Source of the DNA: JAWHTC01 sp032586155 | GTDB taxonomy: Bacteria; Pseudomonadota; Alphaproteobacteria; Rhodobacterales; Rhodobacteraceae | DNA length: 64,000 nucleotides | Reading direction: 5' to 3' | Assembly (NCBI RefSeq): GCF_032586155.1 | Contig: NZ_JAWHTC010000004.1 | Span: 430,847 to 494,846, forward strand | In this document: positions 36,710-45,459 of the stretch, one piece after another | Position numbering within the stretch: the stretch's first letter is position 1 | Layout: each line of letters begins with the position of its first letter | Notes under the pieces: model-generated | The model's database searches: none | The model's input: only the letters and a program-made list of their open reading frames with translations | Told to the model about the DNA's origin: nothing | Made by a program: the position numbers and the translations under genes

Positions 36710-36920
36710 GATCCCTGTAGTATCGCAGAACGAACAGGCGGATTGCCGAGGCGAGGCCGCTGTCAAACCCGCGGGCTTCGTCGATTTCGGCGGCGAGGGC
36801 GTTCAATGGCTGACCGCGCTCGGCAGCGATGTCGCGGAAGGCCTGCCAGAATTCCTCTTCCAGCGAAACGCTTGTGCGGTGGCCGCGCAGGGTGAGGGAA
36901 TGCTTGACCGGGCGGCTCAT
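36702..36920 (-). CDS. Ribbon-helix-helix domain protein
   Basis: The 72-residue protein reads SLTLRGHRTSVSLEEEFWQAFRDIAAERGQPLNALAAEIDE over residues 8-48. That is the RHH_4 (antitoxin-like, DNA-binding) pattern. No toxin is adjacent. Its ATG overlaps the stop of the upstream DUF4169 gene by four bases (ATGA), so the pair is translationally coupled. Its stop codon lies within a palindromic repeat. Regulatory targets are unknown. Confidence 0.85.
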   Translation of the reverse strand: MSRPVKHSLTLRGHRTSVSLEEEFWQAFRDIAAERGQPLNALAAEIDEARGFDSGLASAIRLFVLRYYRDRP

Positions 36921-37091
36921 GTCTCGGGGTCGCGCTTCTTGCCGTCAAGCTCGCGGGTCGCCTTATCGGCGCGCGCCTGGTCGAGCGACTTCCGTGCCTT
37001 TGAACGACCAAATTTAACCGCATTTTCATCGGCTTGTGCGCGTTTTTTCACCTTTGCCCGGGCCTTGCGAGCCTTGTTGAAATTGACGATC

Positions 37092-37099
<8 letters not shown>
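36917..37099 (-). CDS. DUF4169 family protein
   Basis: The 60-residue lysine/arginine-rich protein starts MAEIVNFNKARKARAKVKKR, the defining DUF4169 sequence, and continues with AxENAVKFGRSKARKSLDQAR. It starts within the last bases of fumC and overlaps the RHH gene at its end, forming a fumC-DUF4169-RHH chain. The basic composition suggests nucleic-acid contact. Function is unknown. Confidence 0.88.
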
Positions 37100-38489
<1,390 letters not shown>

Positions 38490-38514
38490 GTCGGTCCTCT
38501 GCGTGGTGGTGGGC

Positions 38515-38862
38515 TCAAAGAACGGCGGCAATCACCACCACTTCGATCATGTCCTTGCCGGCCAGATCGGCACCTACGCAGGCGCGTTGAGGCCAGTTTT
38601 CAGGTGGTCCGACCCAGTCGCACCAGACCGCGTCCATGGCCGGCTTGTCGGACATGTCACGCAGGTAGACCGTGGCCTGAATCAGGCCGGATTTTCCGCT
38701 GCCCGCCTGGATCAGCAGCTCTTCGATGGTCGCCAGCGTGTTGCGGGTCTGGTCTTCGATCGTGGCGCTTTCACTGGTGTCAGTGGCCACGGCGTAAACC
38801 CGGCCGTCATGGATGACGGCGGGGCTGCGGCCGGGATAGCGGCTGGGCAGGCGGGTGATCAT
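38515..38862 (-). CDS. RidA family protein (YjgF/YER057c/UK114)
   Basis: The 115-residue protein has the RidA layout: MITRLPSRYPGRSP, VIHDGRVYAVATD, QTRNTLATIEELLIQAGSG and TVYLRDMSDKPAMDAVW. Classical RidA hydrolyses reactive enamines with a key arginine near residue 105 (consensus ...PARxxV.v..L). Here that segment reads WPQRACVGADLAGKDMIEVVVIAAV, with Arg in the equivalent place, though the exact subfamily is uncertain. It overlaps the sspB stop by four bases. Confidence 0.9.
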   Translation of the reverse strand: MITRLPSRYPGRSPAVIHDGRVYAVATDTSESATIEDQTRNTLATIEELLIQAGSGKSGLIQATVYLRDMSDKPAMDAVWCDWVGPPENWPQRACVGADLAGKDMIEVVVIAAVL

Positions 38863-39335
38863 TTGCGGAAACTGTCGAGGCTGACCACTTCGGCATCCTG
38901 ATGGCTGTCGTCGGTGTCGACGTGATCGTCGCCGTCATCCGGGGTCGGGTCGTCGTCGTCGCCGTTGTCATCTTCGTCTTCTTCATGGCTTTCGAAGCGC
39001 AGGCCGAATTCGACCGAGGGATCGACGAAGGTCTGGATCGCATCGTATGGGATGTGCAGCGGTTCCGGGCTTTCGCCGAAATTCAAGGTGACCGAGAAGC
39101 CGTCATCGCTGACCTCGAGCGCGTCGAACCAGTGCTGCATGACCACGGTCATTTCTTCCGGGTAGCGTTCACGTAGCCACGGGGCCAGCTGGGCCTCGGG
39201 GTGGTTGGTGTCGAAGGTGATGAAGAAGTGATGCGCGCCGGGCAACCCGTTTTCCGCAACATCTTGCAGAACCTCCTGAATAAGGCTGCGCATAGCGCGG
39301 TGCATGAGGCTGCCATAATCTATGCTGCGCGTCAT
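38859..39335 (-). CDS. sspB: SspB-like ClpXP adaptor
   Basis: The 158-residue protein has an N-terminal SspB fold (IDYGSLMHRAMRSLIQEVLQD, then HHFFITFDTNHPEAQLAPWLRERYPEEMTVVMQHWF). An acidic Asp-rich linker (about 115-145) leads to the C-terminal ClpX-docking tail EVVSLDSFRK. It delivers ssrA-tagged proteins to ClpXP, a functional link to the tmRNA gene found 1.5 kb away. ATG 39335 with AGGAAAGA was chosen over the longer frame from 39383. It overlaps ridA by 4 bp. Confidence 0.92.
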   Translation of the reverse strand: MTRSIDYGSLMHRAMRSLIQEVLQDVAENGLPGAHHFFITFDTNHPEAQLAPWLRERYPEEMTVVMQHWFDALEVSDDGFSVTLNFGESPEPLHIPYDAIQTFVDPSVEFGLRFESHEEDEDDNGDDDDPTPDDGDDHVDTDDSHQDAEVVSLDSFRK

Positions 39336-39422
39336 GTGGGTCTTTCCTGATCGGTCGTCTGCGTGGGTCTCGATTCTCACCATACGAAATTTGCCGGAAA
39401 GCGAAAGGGGGCAGGCGCGGGC

Positions 39423-40679
39423 TTAGAGGAATGAGCTGAGGTGGCCGGCACCAAGCCCTGCCAGTGCCATCGCTGCCAGTACCGGAATCATCGGCCAGCG
39501 CAGGATCATGAGAAGGAGCGCGGCCAGTACGGTGAGCAGGGCGGCGGTGAGGTTGAGGCTGGCGAACACCGGCATTGGGCCCGCGGGGGTGTTGAGGGTT
39601 TGGGCAAAGAGCGCGTGCAGAGCAAACCACAGCGACAGGTTGGCAATCACCCCGACCACCGCAGCGGTGATGGCGGTCAGTGCCCCTTGCAGGCGGGGGC
39701 GCGACAGCAGGTGTTCGACGTAAGGGGCCCCGGCGAAGATCCACAGGAAGCAAGGCACGAAGGTGACCCAGAGCGTTAATGCGCCGGCGGTCAAGGCCAG
39801 CCCGATGCCGCCCTGGCCGTGCCCGGCAAGAATGGCGGTGAACTCGGTCACAAGGATCAGCGGGCCGGGGGTGGTTTCGGCCAACCCGAGCGCGTCTATC
39901 ATCTGGCCGGTGGTGATCCAGCCGTGATCGACGACAAGCGATTGCGTCATCCAGGCCAGCACCGCGTAGGCGCCGCCGAAGGTGAGCACCGCGAGCTGTG
40001 AAAAATAGAGCGCGATGTCGGTAAGGAACCGGGCGTTGAACGCCATGCAGAGAAGGATCGGGGCGGACCAGAGAGTGAGCCAGATCGCGATTGTGCGGAG
40101 CGTATGGGCGTGGCGGACCGGTTCTGTCGGCCTGGGATGGGTTTGCGGCGTGGTGTTGAGCAGCGCTCCGGTCAAGGCGGCCAGCGCGATGATCAGCGGG
40201 AAGGGCAGTTGCAGGGCGTAGATCGCGACAAAGGCGAGGATGGCCAGCGTCCAGCCAAGCGCGCCGGTCAGAGCCTTGGCTGCGACTTTACGCAAGGCCC
40301 CGATGACGATGATGATGACGGTCGCCTTGATGCCAAGGAAGGCCGACTGTACCGCGGGCAGCGTGCCGAACTGGAGGTAGAGCATGGCAAGCACTGCGAT
40401 GATCAACGCACCGGGAATAACAAAAAGAAGGCCCGCGATCAGGCCTCCAAGTGTGCCGCGCAACCGCCAGCCGGCATAGGTGGCGAGCTGCATCGCCTCG
40501 GGGCCGGGCAGGAGCATGCAGAAACTGAGCGCGCCGAGGAAGCTCTTTTCGCTCATCCAGTCACGCAGTTCGACCAGCTCGCGGTGCATCAGGGCAATCT
40601 GCGCGGCGGGGCCGCCGAAGGACAGAATCCCGATGCGGCCAAAGACCCGGGTCAGGGCGGCAAGGCTGGGGGTGGTCAT
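39423..40679 (-). CDS. chrA: Chromate transporter (CHR family, two-domain)
   Basis: The 418-residue membrane protein has two homologous CHR halves. The first has GILSFGGPAAQIALMHRELV and SFCMLLPGPEAMQLATYAGWR; the second has the related FGGAYAVLAWMTQ and LGLAETTPGPLILVTEF. About ten membrane segments are visible. ChrA proteins export chromate by proton antiport. No chrB or other resistance gene is adjacent. GGAGAAAACCG precedes the ATG. Confidence 0.92.
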   Translation of the reverse strand: MTTPSLAALTRVFGRIGILSFGGPAAQIALMHRELVELRDWMSEKSFLGALSFCMLLPGPEAMQLATYAGWRLRGTLGGLIAGLLFVIPGALIIAVLAMLYLQFGTLPAVQSAFLGIKATVIIIVIGALRKVAAKALTGALGWTLAILAFVAIYALQLPFPLIIALAALTGALLNTTPQTHPRPTEPVRHAHTLRTIAIWLTLWSAPILLCMAFNARFLTDIALYFSQLAVLTFGGAYAVLAWMTQSLVVDHGWITTGQMIDALGLAETTPGPLILVTEFTAILAGHGQGGIGLALTAGALTLWVTFVPCFLWIFAGAPYVEHLLSRPRLQGALTAITAAVVGVIANLSLWFALHALFAQTLNTPAGPMPVFASLNLTAALLTVLAALLLMILRWPMIPVLAAMALAGLGAGHLSSFL

Positions 40680-40757
40680 CGGTTTTCTCCGTCGCGGCGT
40701 GACGCTTTTTTAGGGCGTTGACGGGATTGCGGAAAGCAGAAAGCCGGTAAAGGAAGT

Positions 40758-40783
40758 GCAGGCTTCTGTTGCCAGGTGCCTGC
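40758..40783 (-). terminator. Possible terminator of ssrA
   Basis: On the minus strand GCAGGC pairs with GCCTGC (loop 14 nt), followed by ACTTCCTTTACC. The stem is short and the T-run weak, so the assignment rests on position downstream of the tmRNA coding piece. Confidence 0.3.
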
Positions 40784-40794
40784 GAACCCCGCCA

Positions 40795-41066
40795 AACGCT
40801 GCTAAGCGAGAGGGCTTAAGTTTTCGATAGATCGAACTGCTTACGCAGCCAGAGCCATCGGAGCTTTGTTGTCGTTTGCAACTAGCTTAGTTGAACCGAT
40901 AACGGTGGTATCTCACCGGGACAAAGCTAACCCCTTTAGACGTTCGTCGATCCTATTTCGGCCCCATGATCCCCAAACGAAGGATATTTGGTGGAGCCGC
41001 CGGGTACCGCCCCCGGGTCCGATCCGCTTATTACGAGCGCGTTTATGTCCATAGTCCCGAAGGACA
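40795..41066 (-). ncRNA. ssrA: Circularly permuted two-piece tmRNA
   Basis: Read on the minus strand, the acceptor piece comes first (from about 41066), with a T-arm-like dyad CCGGG...CCCGG and 3' end GGCTCCACCA finishing at 40989. After about 23 bp of intervening sequence the coding piece begins at 40965 with GGGGCCGAAATAGGATCGAC. Its first seven bases pair with CGGCTCC of the acceptor piece (one G-U). The tag frame runs from the GCA resume codon at 40879 to TAA at 40841 and encodes ANDNKAPMALAA. The 3' end near 40795 is approximate. tmRNA rescues stalled ribosomes; SspB nearby helps degrade tagged products. Confidence 0.92.
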
Positions 41067-41071
41067 TCTTC

Positions 41072-41100
41072 GATATAGGGTGCACGGCGGGATATCTCAA
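41072..41100 (-). promoter_or_regulatory. Sigma-70-type promoter of ssrA
   Basis: On the minus strand TTGAGA (41100-41095), a 17-bp spacer and TATATC (41077-41072) form a near-consensus promoter. Transcription would begin near 41066-41064, at a GTCC-UUCG-GGAC hairpin at 41054-41065 that opens the acceptor piece. Confidence 0.75.
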
Positions 41101-41190
41101 CCCCGGGAAGTATTTGCGAAACAACGGCCCCGCGGATTATCGTGAATTGGGCGGAGGCGATCCTGCCCGATATTTTTATGGAGGATTAAG

Positions 41191-41838
41191 ATGAATACGA
41201 TTGTGAAAGTGGCCCTTGGGGGCATGTTCATATTTGGTGGTATGCCGGTTTTTGCACAGACCAACCTAGAACAATGCGGCCGCTATCCGGTCAATGAATC
41301 AAGCTATGCCTGCGAATGTGCGCCGGGTGAAACGTCCGGGTCGGTCTGGGGCAGCGGGCCTTACACGGCTGACAGTGACCTGTGTCGTGCGGCGCGTCAT
41401 GCCGGTGTCATCACCCCGAAGGGTGGCCAGATCACGGTGGCGAGGGTGGCCGGCAAGGACGCCTATCAAGGATCGAGTCAGAACGGGGTCACCACCAGTG
41501 ATTGGGGCAGTTACCAGCACAGTGTCGTAATCAAGGCGACTTTTGCGGCGGTGCCGAAATGCGTGAAATTTGATCCGTCCCTGTCGCCATTGAGCTGCTC
41601 CTGTGTGCCGAACGAAAAGCGCAGCGGATCGGTTTGGGGGTCAAGCCCTTATACCACGGACAGCGATATTTGCACCGCGGCACAACATGCCGGTTTGATC
41701 GGCGTTGAAGGGGGTACGGTGACCGTTCTGGCGCTGGACGGGCTAGGTGCCTATGCGGGCAGCGAGCATAATGGTGTGACCACCGCCGATTGGGGCGAAT
41801 ACGGTCAGAGCTATGTGTTTGACTGGAACCGGGACTGA
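41191..41838 (+). CDS. Secreted protein with two LCCL domains
   Basis: The 215-residue protein has a signal peptide (about 1-22, ending VFAQ) and two copies of an LCCL domain. Copy one holds CECAPGETSGSVWGSGPYTADSDLCRAARHAGV with QNGVTTSDWG; copy two holds CSCVPNEKRSGSVWGSSPYTT, DSDICTAAQHAGLI and HNGVTTADWG. In each, the paired cysteines and GSVWG/NGV marks are kept, so it looks like an internal duplication. GGAGG precedes the ATG. Bacterial LCCL proteins have no assigned function; this one is probably periplasmic or extracellular. Confidence 0.87.
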   Translation: MNTIVKVALGGMFIFGGMPVFAQTNLEQCGRYPVNESSYACECAPGETSGSVWGSGPYTADSDLCRAARHAGVITPKGGQITVARVAGKDAYQGSSQNGVTTSDWGSYQHSVVIKATFAAVPKCVKFDPSLSPLSCSCVPNEKRSGSVWGSSPYTTDSDICTAAQHAGLIGVEGGTVTVLALDGLGAYAGSEHNGVTTADWGEYGQSYVFDWNRD

Positions 41839-41855
41839 CCTGCGCGGTCAGGTTT
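41835..41855 (+). terminator. Weak terminator overlapping the stop of the LCCL gene
   Basis: CTGACC-TGCGC-GGTCAG followed by GTTTTA. The stop codon TGA lies in the left arm and the GntR stop codon of the opposite strand in the right arm, so the convergent genes share this short hairpin. Confidence 0.45.
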
Positions 41856-42582
41856 TACCGGCTTCGCGTTCGCGAAAGACGGTTTCGGCGAGTTCCTGCG
41901 TGTAGGCCGCCAAAGCCTGGAGAGTGGCGTCGCAGACTGCGGCGTCGCGGGCATCTAGCGCGTCGGCGATACGGGTGTGCAACGCGATGATCTCGGCCCG
42001 CGAGCGGGCGGTGAAGGTGATCATGTTCATTAGCGGCTGCATAGCCTCGACCGCGCCGGCCAGTTGGTAGGACAGAACCGGATTGCCAGCCCCATCGACC
42101 AGCGCGCGGTGAAAGGCGACGTCGCTGTCGCAGAAGCTTTCGTCGCTGAGGCCGGGTTGGCCTTGGCGGTGGATCTCGGCGCGCATGGTGGCGAGGTGAT
42201 CAGGGGTGCGACGCCGGGCCGACAACGGCGCGCAGGCGCGTTCCAGCGCATAGCGGGCCTCGCAAGCGGTCTCGAAGCTGACGGCATTCATGCTGAGCAG
42301 CAGGGTCGAGGTCGTGATCTGCTGCGGATAGGCGTCCTGGAACGACAGGCGATTGACGAAGGCCCCACCTGACGCGCCGCGCTGGGTGCGGATCAGCGAT
42401 TGCGCAGCCAACCGTTTCAGCGCTTCGCGCACGGTGGGGCGTGAGACGTCGAACTGTTCGGCCAGCTCGGCCTCCGACGGCAGGCGCGCGTCAACGATCA
42501 ATTCGCCCGAGACGATGGCATCGCGGATCGCCTTGGCAATCTGGGCCGAGAGGTCGGCGGGGCTGTTGGGATCAATTTTCAA
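41848..42582 (-). CDS. GntR-family regulator (FadR/FCD subgroup), candidate regulator of the dmdA cluster
   Basis: The 244-residue protein has a winged-helix DNA-binding domain (AELAEQFDVSRPTVREALKRLAAQSLIRTQRG near residues 35-65). A helical FCD ligand domain follows (about 90-230, with the metal-binding His/Asp-type helices). It is divergent from the DUF2182 to acuI gene run, the usual arrangement for a controlling regulator. The start is taken as TTG 42582 (MKIDPNSPADLS), which leaves both TGTCTGACAT palindromes upstream of the coding region; ATG 42627 would place one inside it. Confidence 0.85.
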   Translation of the reverse strand: MKIDPNSPADLSAQIAKAIRDAIVSGELIVDARLPSEAELAEQFDVSRPTVREALKRLAAQSLIRTQRGASGGAFVNRLSFQDAYPQQITTSTLLLSMNAVSFETACEARYALERACAPLSARRRTPDHLATMRAEIHRQGQPGLSDESFCDSDVAFHRALVDGAGNPVLSYQLAGAVEAMQPLMNMITFTARSRAEIIALHTRIADALDARDAAVCDATLQALAAYTQELAETVFREREAGKT

Positions 42583-42627
42583 ATGTCTGACATTTCTTCT
42601 TGCGCCATAACGGCAATTGTCTGACAT
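42583..42627. promoter_or_regulatory. Twin palindromic operators between the GntR gene and DUF2182
   Basis: ATGTCTGACAT at 42583-42593 and TGTCTGACAT at 42618-42627 are copies of the dyad TGTC-T-GACA, centred about 35 bp apart. They lie between the divergent starts at 42582 and 42668. Size and symmetry fit FadR-type GntR operators. Confidence 0.75.
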
Positions 42628-42667
42628 TAAGCACGAGACAGATGAGTCGCCAAGAGGAGTGTCCGAA

Positions 42668-43438
42668 TTGTCGGCATTGGTGCAGAGGATCAACACGATG
42701 CGGGGGCCGCACTGGCTGGCGCTGTTTGCACTGATCCTTCTGTGTTGGGTGGTGCTCTATGCCATGGCGCTGCCAGCGGATTTACGCGCGGCATCAAAGC
42801 TTTACGGGGCAGAGTTCTGGGCCGAGCTGTGCACTGTAACACCCGATGCCGCAGGGTTTGCCCGGGTTGTGTTGATGTGGATCCTGATGTCGGCGGCGAT
42901 GATGGCGCCCACGGCCCTGCCGGCTTTTGCGACTTATGATGACCTGGCGAAGCAGGCCCCGGGCGCGCGGTTTTCGCATTTGGTGAGCGGTTACCTGGTC
43001 ATCTGGATCGGGTTTTCGCTATTGGCGGCGGCGGTGCAGATGGTTCTGTTCCGGCTCGACCTGCTGAGCGCTTTTGGTGACTCGCGCTCGCTCTGGCTGT
43101 CGGGCGGGCTTCTGATCGGGGCCGGGGCTTATCAATTCAGCACGCTGAAAAAGGCCTGCCTGAGCAAATGCCGGATGCCGCTGACGTTTTTCATGCAGTA
43201 TTGGGATGAGGGGCCTTGGCGCAACGGGGTGCGGCTGGGTCTGGTGTGCCTGGGATGTTGCTGGGCGCTGATGCTGCTGGCCTTTGTCGGCGGCGTGACG
43301 AACGTGGCCTTCATGGGGTTGGCGACCTTGATGATGGCCTTGGAAAAATTGCCCGATATCGGGCGCTATCTGACGAAACCGCTGGGCGTGGCGCTGATCG
43401 GAACCGGGATCGCGTTTATGGCTTGGGCGATGATGTAA
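42668..43438 (+). CDS. DUF2182 integral membrane protein
   Basis: The 256-residue protein has about seven membrane segments. It shows the DUF2182 marks MWILMSAAMMAPTALPAF (residues 70-87, with MMAP), the cysteine pair KKACLSKCRMP (Cys164, Cys168) and GLVCLGCCWALML. The family is described as predicted metal-binding. TTG 42668 was chosen because AGAGGAG lies 8 bp upstream; a TTG at 42617 sits inside an operator. It leads the gene run to dmdA-acuI and is followed after 30 bp by DUF1326, its frequent partner. Confidence 0.88.
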   Translation: MSALVQRINTMRGPHWLALFALILLCWVVLYAMALPADLRAASKLYGAEFWAELCTVTPDAAGFARVVLMWILMSAAMMAPTALPAFATYDDLAKQAPGARFSHLVSGYLVIWIGFSLLAAAVQMVLFRLDLLSAFGDSRSLWLSGGLLIGAGAYQFSTLKKACLSKCRMPLTFFMQYWDEGPWRNGVRLGLVCLGCCWALMLLAFVGGVTNVAFMGLATLMMALEKLPDIGRYLTKPLGVALIGTGIAFMAWAMM

Positions 43439-43468
43439 CAGAACTGAAGAAAGCGAACGGAGGAATTC

Positions 43469-44155
43469 ATGGCTGGGGACAAAATCGATACACCCGTCAA
43501 AATCGACAACAGGATGCCGGATAACCCGCGTTCGGGTCATGGCACCGTGCCGTGGGCGATCAAGGGCGAGCTGATCCTGAACTGTAACTGCACAGTGTTC
43601 TGTCCCTGCGTCGTATCGCTTGGGAAACACCCGCCGACCGAGGGCCATTGCCAGACCTGGGGCGCCGTTCGGATTGACGAAGGTCATTACGGCGATGAGG
43701 ACCTGTCCGGATTGAACCTTGGCTTGATGATCGAGATTCCGGGCATGATGGCGCGGGGCAACTGGAAAGCTGCGGTCTTTATCGACGAGCGCGCCAGCGA
43801 GACCGCCTTCAACGGACTGGTTGATATTTTCAGCGGCAAGGCCAAGGGCACAACCGGCCTGTTCAAGGTGTTGGTTGGTGAGTTTCTTGGCGCCGAGCGC
43901 CAGCCGGTGTCCTATATCAACGATGGCAAGGAGCGCCGTATCGTTGTCGGTCGCAAGATCGAGGGTGTCGTGTTCCCGGTCGGTGGGAAGGACAAGGACG
44001 AAGATATTGTCATATCCAACACTGAATACTGGATGGGGCCGGACATTACCGTGGCCACCGCCTCCAAAGGCAAGCTGAGAGCCTTTGGCCGGGTCTGGGA
44101 TTTTGATGGCCGCAGTGCCGAGATCTGTCAGATCGATTGGCACGGTCCCCGGTAA
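43469..44155 (+). CDS. DUF1326 domain protein
   Basis: The 228-residue soluble protein holds the DUF1326 signature NCNCTVFCPC (Cys39, 41, 45, 47), a likely metal- or cofactor-binding cluster. The domain body (about 30-220) includes GHCQTWGAVRIDEGHYG and the C-terminal WHGPR. There is no signal peptide. DUF1326 genes commonly sit beside DUF2182 genes, suggesting that they work together, but the process is unknown. GGAGG lies just upstream of the ATG. A 123-bp gap with a hairpin separates it from the next gene. Confidence 0.9.
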   Translation: MAGDKIDTPVKIDNRMPDNPRSGHGTVPWAIKGELILNCNCTVFCPCVVSLGKHPPTEGHCQTWGAVRIDEGHYGDEDLSGLNLGLMIEIPGMMARGNWKAAVFIDERASETAFNGLVDIFSGKAKGTTGLFKVLVGEFLGAERQPVSYINDGKERRIVVGRKIEGVVFPVGGKDKDEDIVISNTEYWMGPDITVATASKGKLRAFGRVWDFDGRSAEICQIDWHGPR

Positions 44156-44211
44156 AGGGCTGCCCACGGGGCAAAACCCCGAAAAGAATTGCGCGCGAAC
44201 ACAAAGACACT

Positions 44212-44244
44212 GGAGCAGGTAGGCGAATGGGAGCTGCCTGCTCC
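44212..44244. repeat. Hairpin between DUF1326 and the acyl-CoA dehydrogenase gene
   Basis: GGAGCAGG at 44212-44219 is complementary to CCTGCTCC at 44237-44244 (17-nt loop). No T-run follows, so it is more likely an mRNA processing or stability element, or an operator, than a terminator. Confidence 0.4.
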
Positions 44245-44278
44245 GTATGGCAAATTCTAGAATAACAGGAGACCGGCA

Positions 44279-45454
44279 ATGGCCGTCAAAATCGAAACGC
44301 TTCTTGATGCTGCGCGCAAGCATACCGATGACGTGATCAAACCGAATGTGGATGCTTGGAACGAGGCCGGCATCTGGCCGCGTGATGCGTCCGACAAGGC
44401 TGCTGCGTTGGGCCTGACCGGTTTGTATGCCCCCGAGGAGTGGGGCGGGCAGGGCCAGCCGCTGGGCGATGGCATTCGGGTTTACGAGGAACTGGGCAAG
44501 GGTGATGGGGCCTATGCCTTTGCCCTGTCGATGCACAATATCTGTACCTTCGCGGGCTGCGGGTTTGGCACCGAGGCGTTCAAGAAAAAATGGGCGCGTG
44601 ATCTGACCTCTGGGCGTAAACTGGCCAATTTCGCGTTGACCGAGCCGCAATCGGGGTCGGACGCGGGCAACATGTATTCGCGTGCCGTGATCAACGACGA
44701 TGGCACCTGGACGATCAATGGAGCCAAGGCCTGGGTGTCGCTGGCCGGTGAGGCCGACATCTATTTCACCGTGGTCAAGACCAGTGACAAGCCGGGCCAC
44801 AAGGACATGGCGATGATTGCCATTCCGGCGGATGCTGAGGGGCTGAGTTTCGGGCCACGTTACGAGACGCCGTCATACGAGTTTCTGCCGCTTTCCGAGA
44901 TGTACATGAAGGATGTCGTCGTCAGTGAAGACAACATCATCCTGCCGGTGGGCCAAGGGCTGCAAGGCTCGCTGATGGCGATTGATATTGCGCGGGTCTC
45001 GATTGCCTCGGGCTGTTGTGGGCTGATGGAGGCAGCGTTGGATACGGCGCTGGCCTATTCGAAGAACCGCAAGATGTTCAAAGGCGTGAACCTTGATCTC
45101 GACGGGATCCAGTGGATGTTGGGCGATGTGGCGACCGACTTGGAGGCCTCGCGGCTGCTTTATCGGGCTGCGGCCAATGCGCTGGGCACCGATGAAGGGC
45201 CGTTGATGGCGGCCCATGCCAAGCGCTTCGTGCCGGATGCGGCGGTGAAGGCGGCCAATACCTGCACCCAGGTTCTGGGCGGGATGGGATTGTTGAAACC
45301 TTACGGTCTGGATCGGTTGTCGCGTCTGAGCCAGATGCTGCGGATCGTCGATGGCACGACCGAAATCAGCCGCGTGGTGATTGGGCGGTCGTTGCAGAAA
45401 CGCGCAGAAACCCTGCCCGATCTGCCGATCCCCAAAGGTTTTGGAGAAAGCTGA
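44279..45454 (+). CDS. Acyl-CoA dehydrogenase family protein, atypical catalytic position
   Basis: The 391-residue flavoprotein has acyl-CoA dehydrogenase marks: the FAD motif FALTEPQSGSDAGNMYSR, WVSLAGEADIYF and the C-terminal QVLGGMGLLKPYGLDRLSR. In the terminal signature VDGTTEISR, aspartate (Asp358) stands where most family members have the catalytic glutamate (EGT). The alternative glutamate of isovaleryl-type enzymes is not seen in IDIARVS either. At 391 residues it is far shorter than the DMSP-pathway enzyme DmdC, so that role is unlikely. DinB follows after 5 bp, then dmdA. Confidence 0.87.
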   Translation: MAVKIETLLDAARKHTDDVIKPNVDAWNEAGIWPRDASDKAAALGLTGLYAPEEWGGQGQPLGDGIRVYEELGKGDGAYAFALSMHNICTFAGCGFGTEAFKKKWARDLTSGRKLANFALTEPQSGSDAGNMYSRAVINDDGTWTINGAKAWVSLAGEADIYFTVVKTSDKPGHKDMAMIAIPADAEGLSFGPRYETPSYEFLPLSEMYMKDVVVSEDNIILPVGQGLQGSLMAIDIARVSIASGCCGLMEAALDTALAYSKNRKMFKGVNLDLDGIQWMLGDVATDLEASRLLYRAAANALGTDEGPLMAAHAKRFVPDAAVKAANTCTQVLGGMGLLKPYGLDRLSRLSQMLRIVDGTTEISRVVIGRSLQKRAETLPDLPIPKGFGES

Positions 45455-45459
45455 AGAAA

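Noticed and set aside
40988..41194. Plus-strand 68-aa open frame
   Set aside because: Overlaps the tmRNA acceptor piece and its promoter; no family similarity.
44167..44181. CGGGG-CAAAA-CCCCG hairpin after DUF1326 as a terminator
   Set aside because: Only a 5-bp stem and followed by AAAAG, not a T-run on the coding strand.
43019..44800. Minus-strand 593-aa open frame
   Set aside because: Antisense across DUF2182, DUF1326 and the acyl-CoA dehydrogenase, all with strong family motifs.
44279..45454. Assignment of the acyl-CoA dehydrogenase as DmdC
   Set aside because: 391 residues is much shorter than DmdC (about 590) and the catalytic motif differs.
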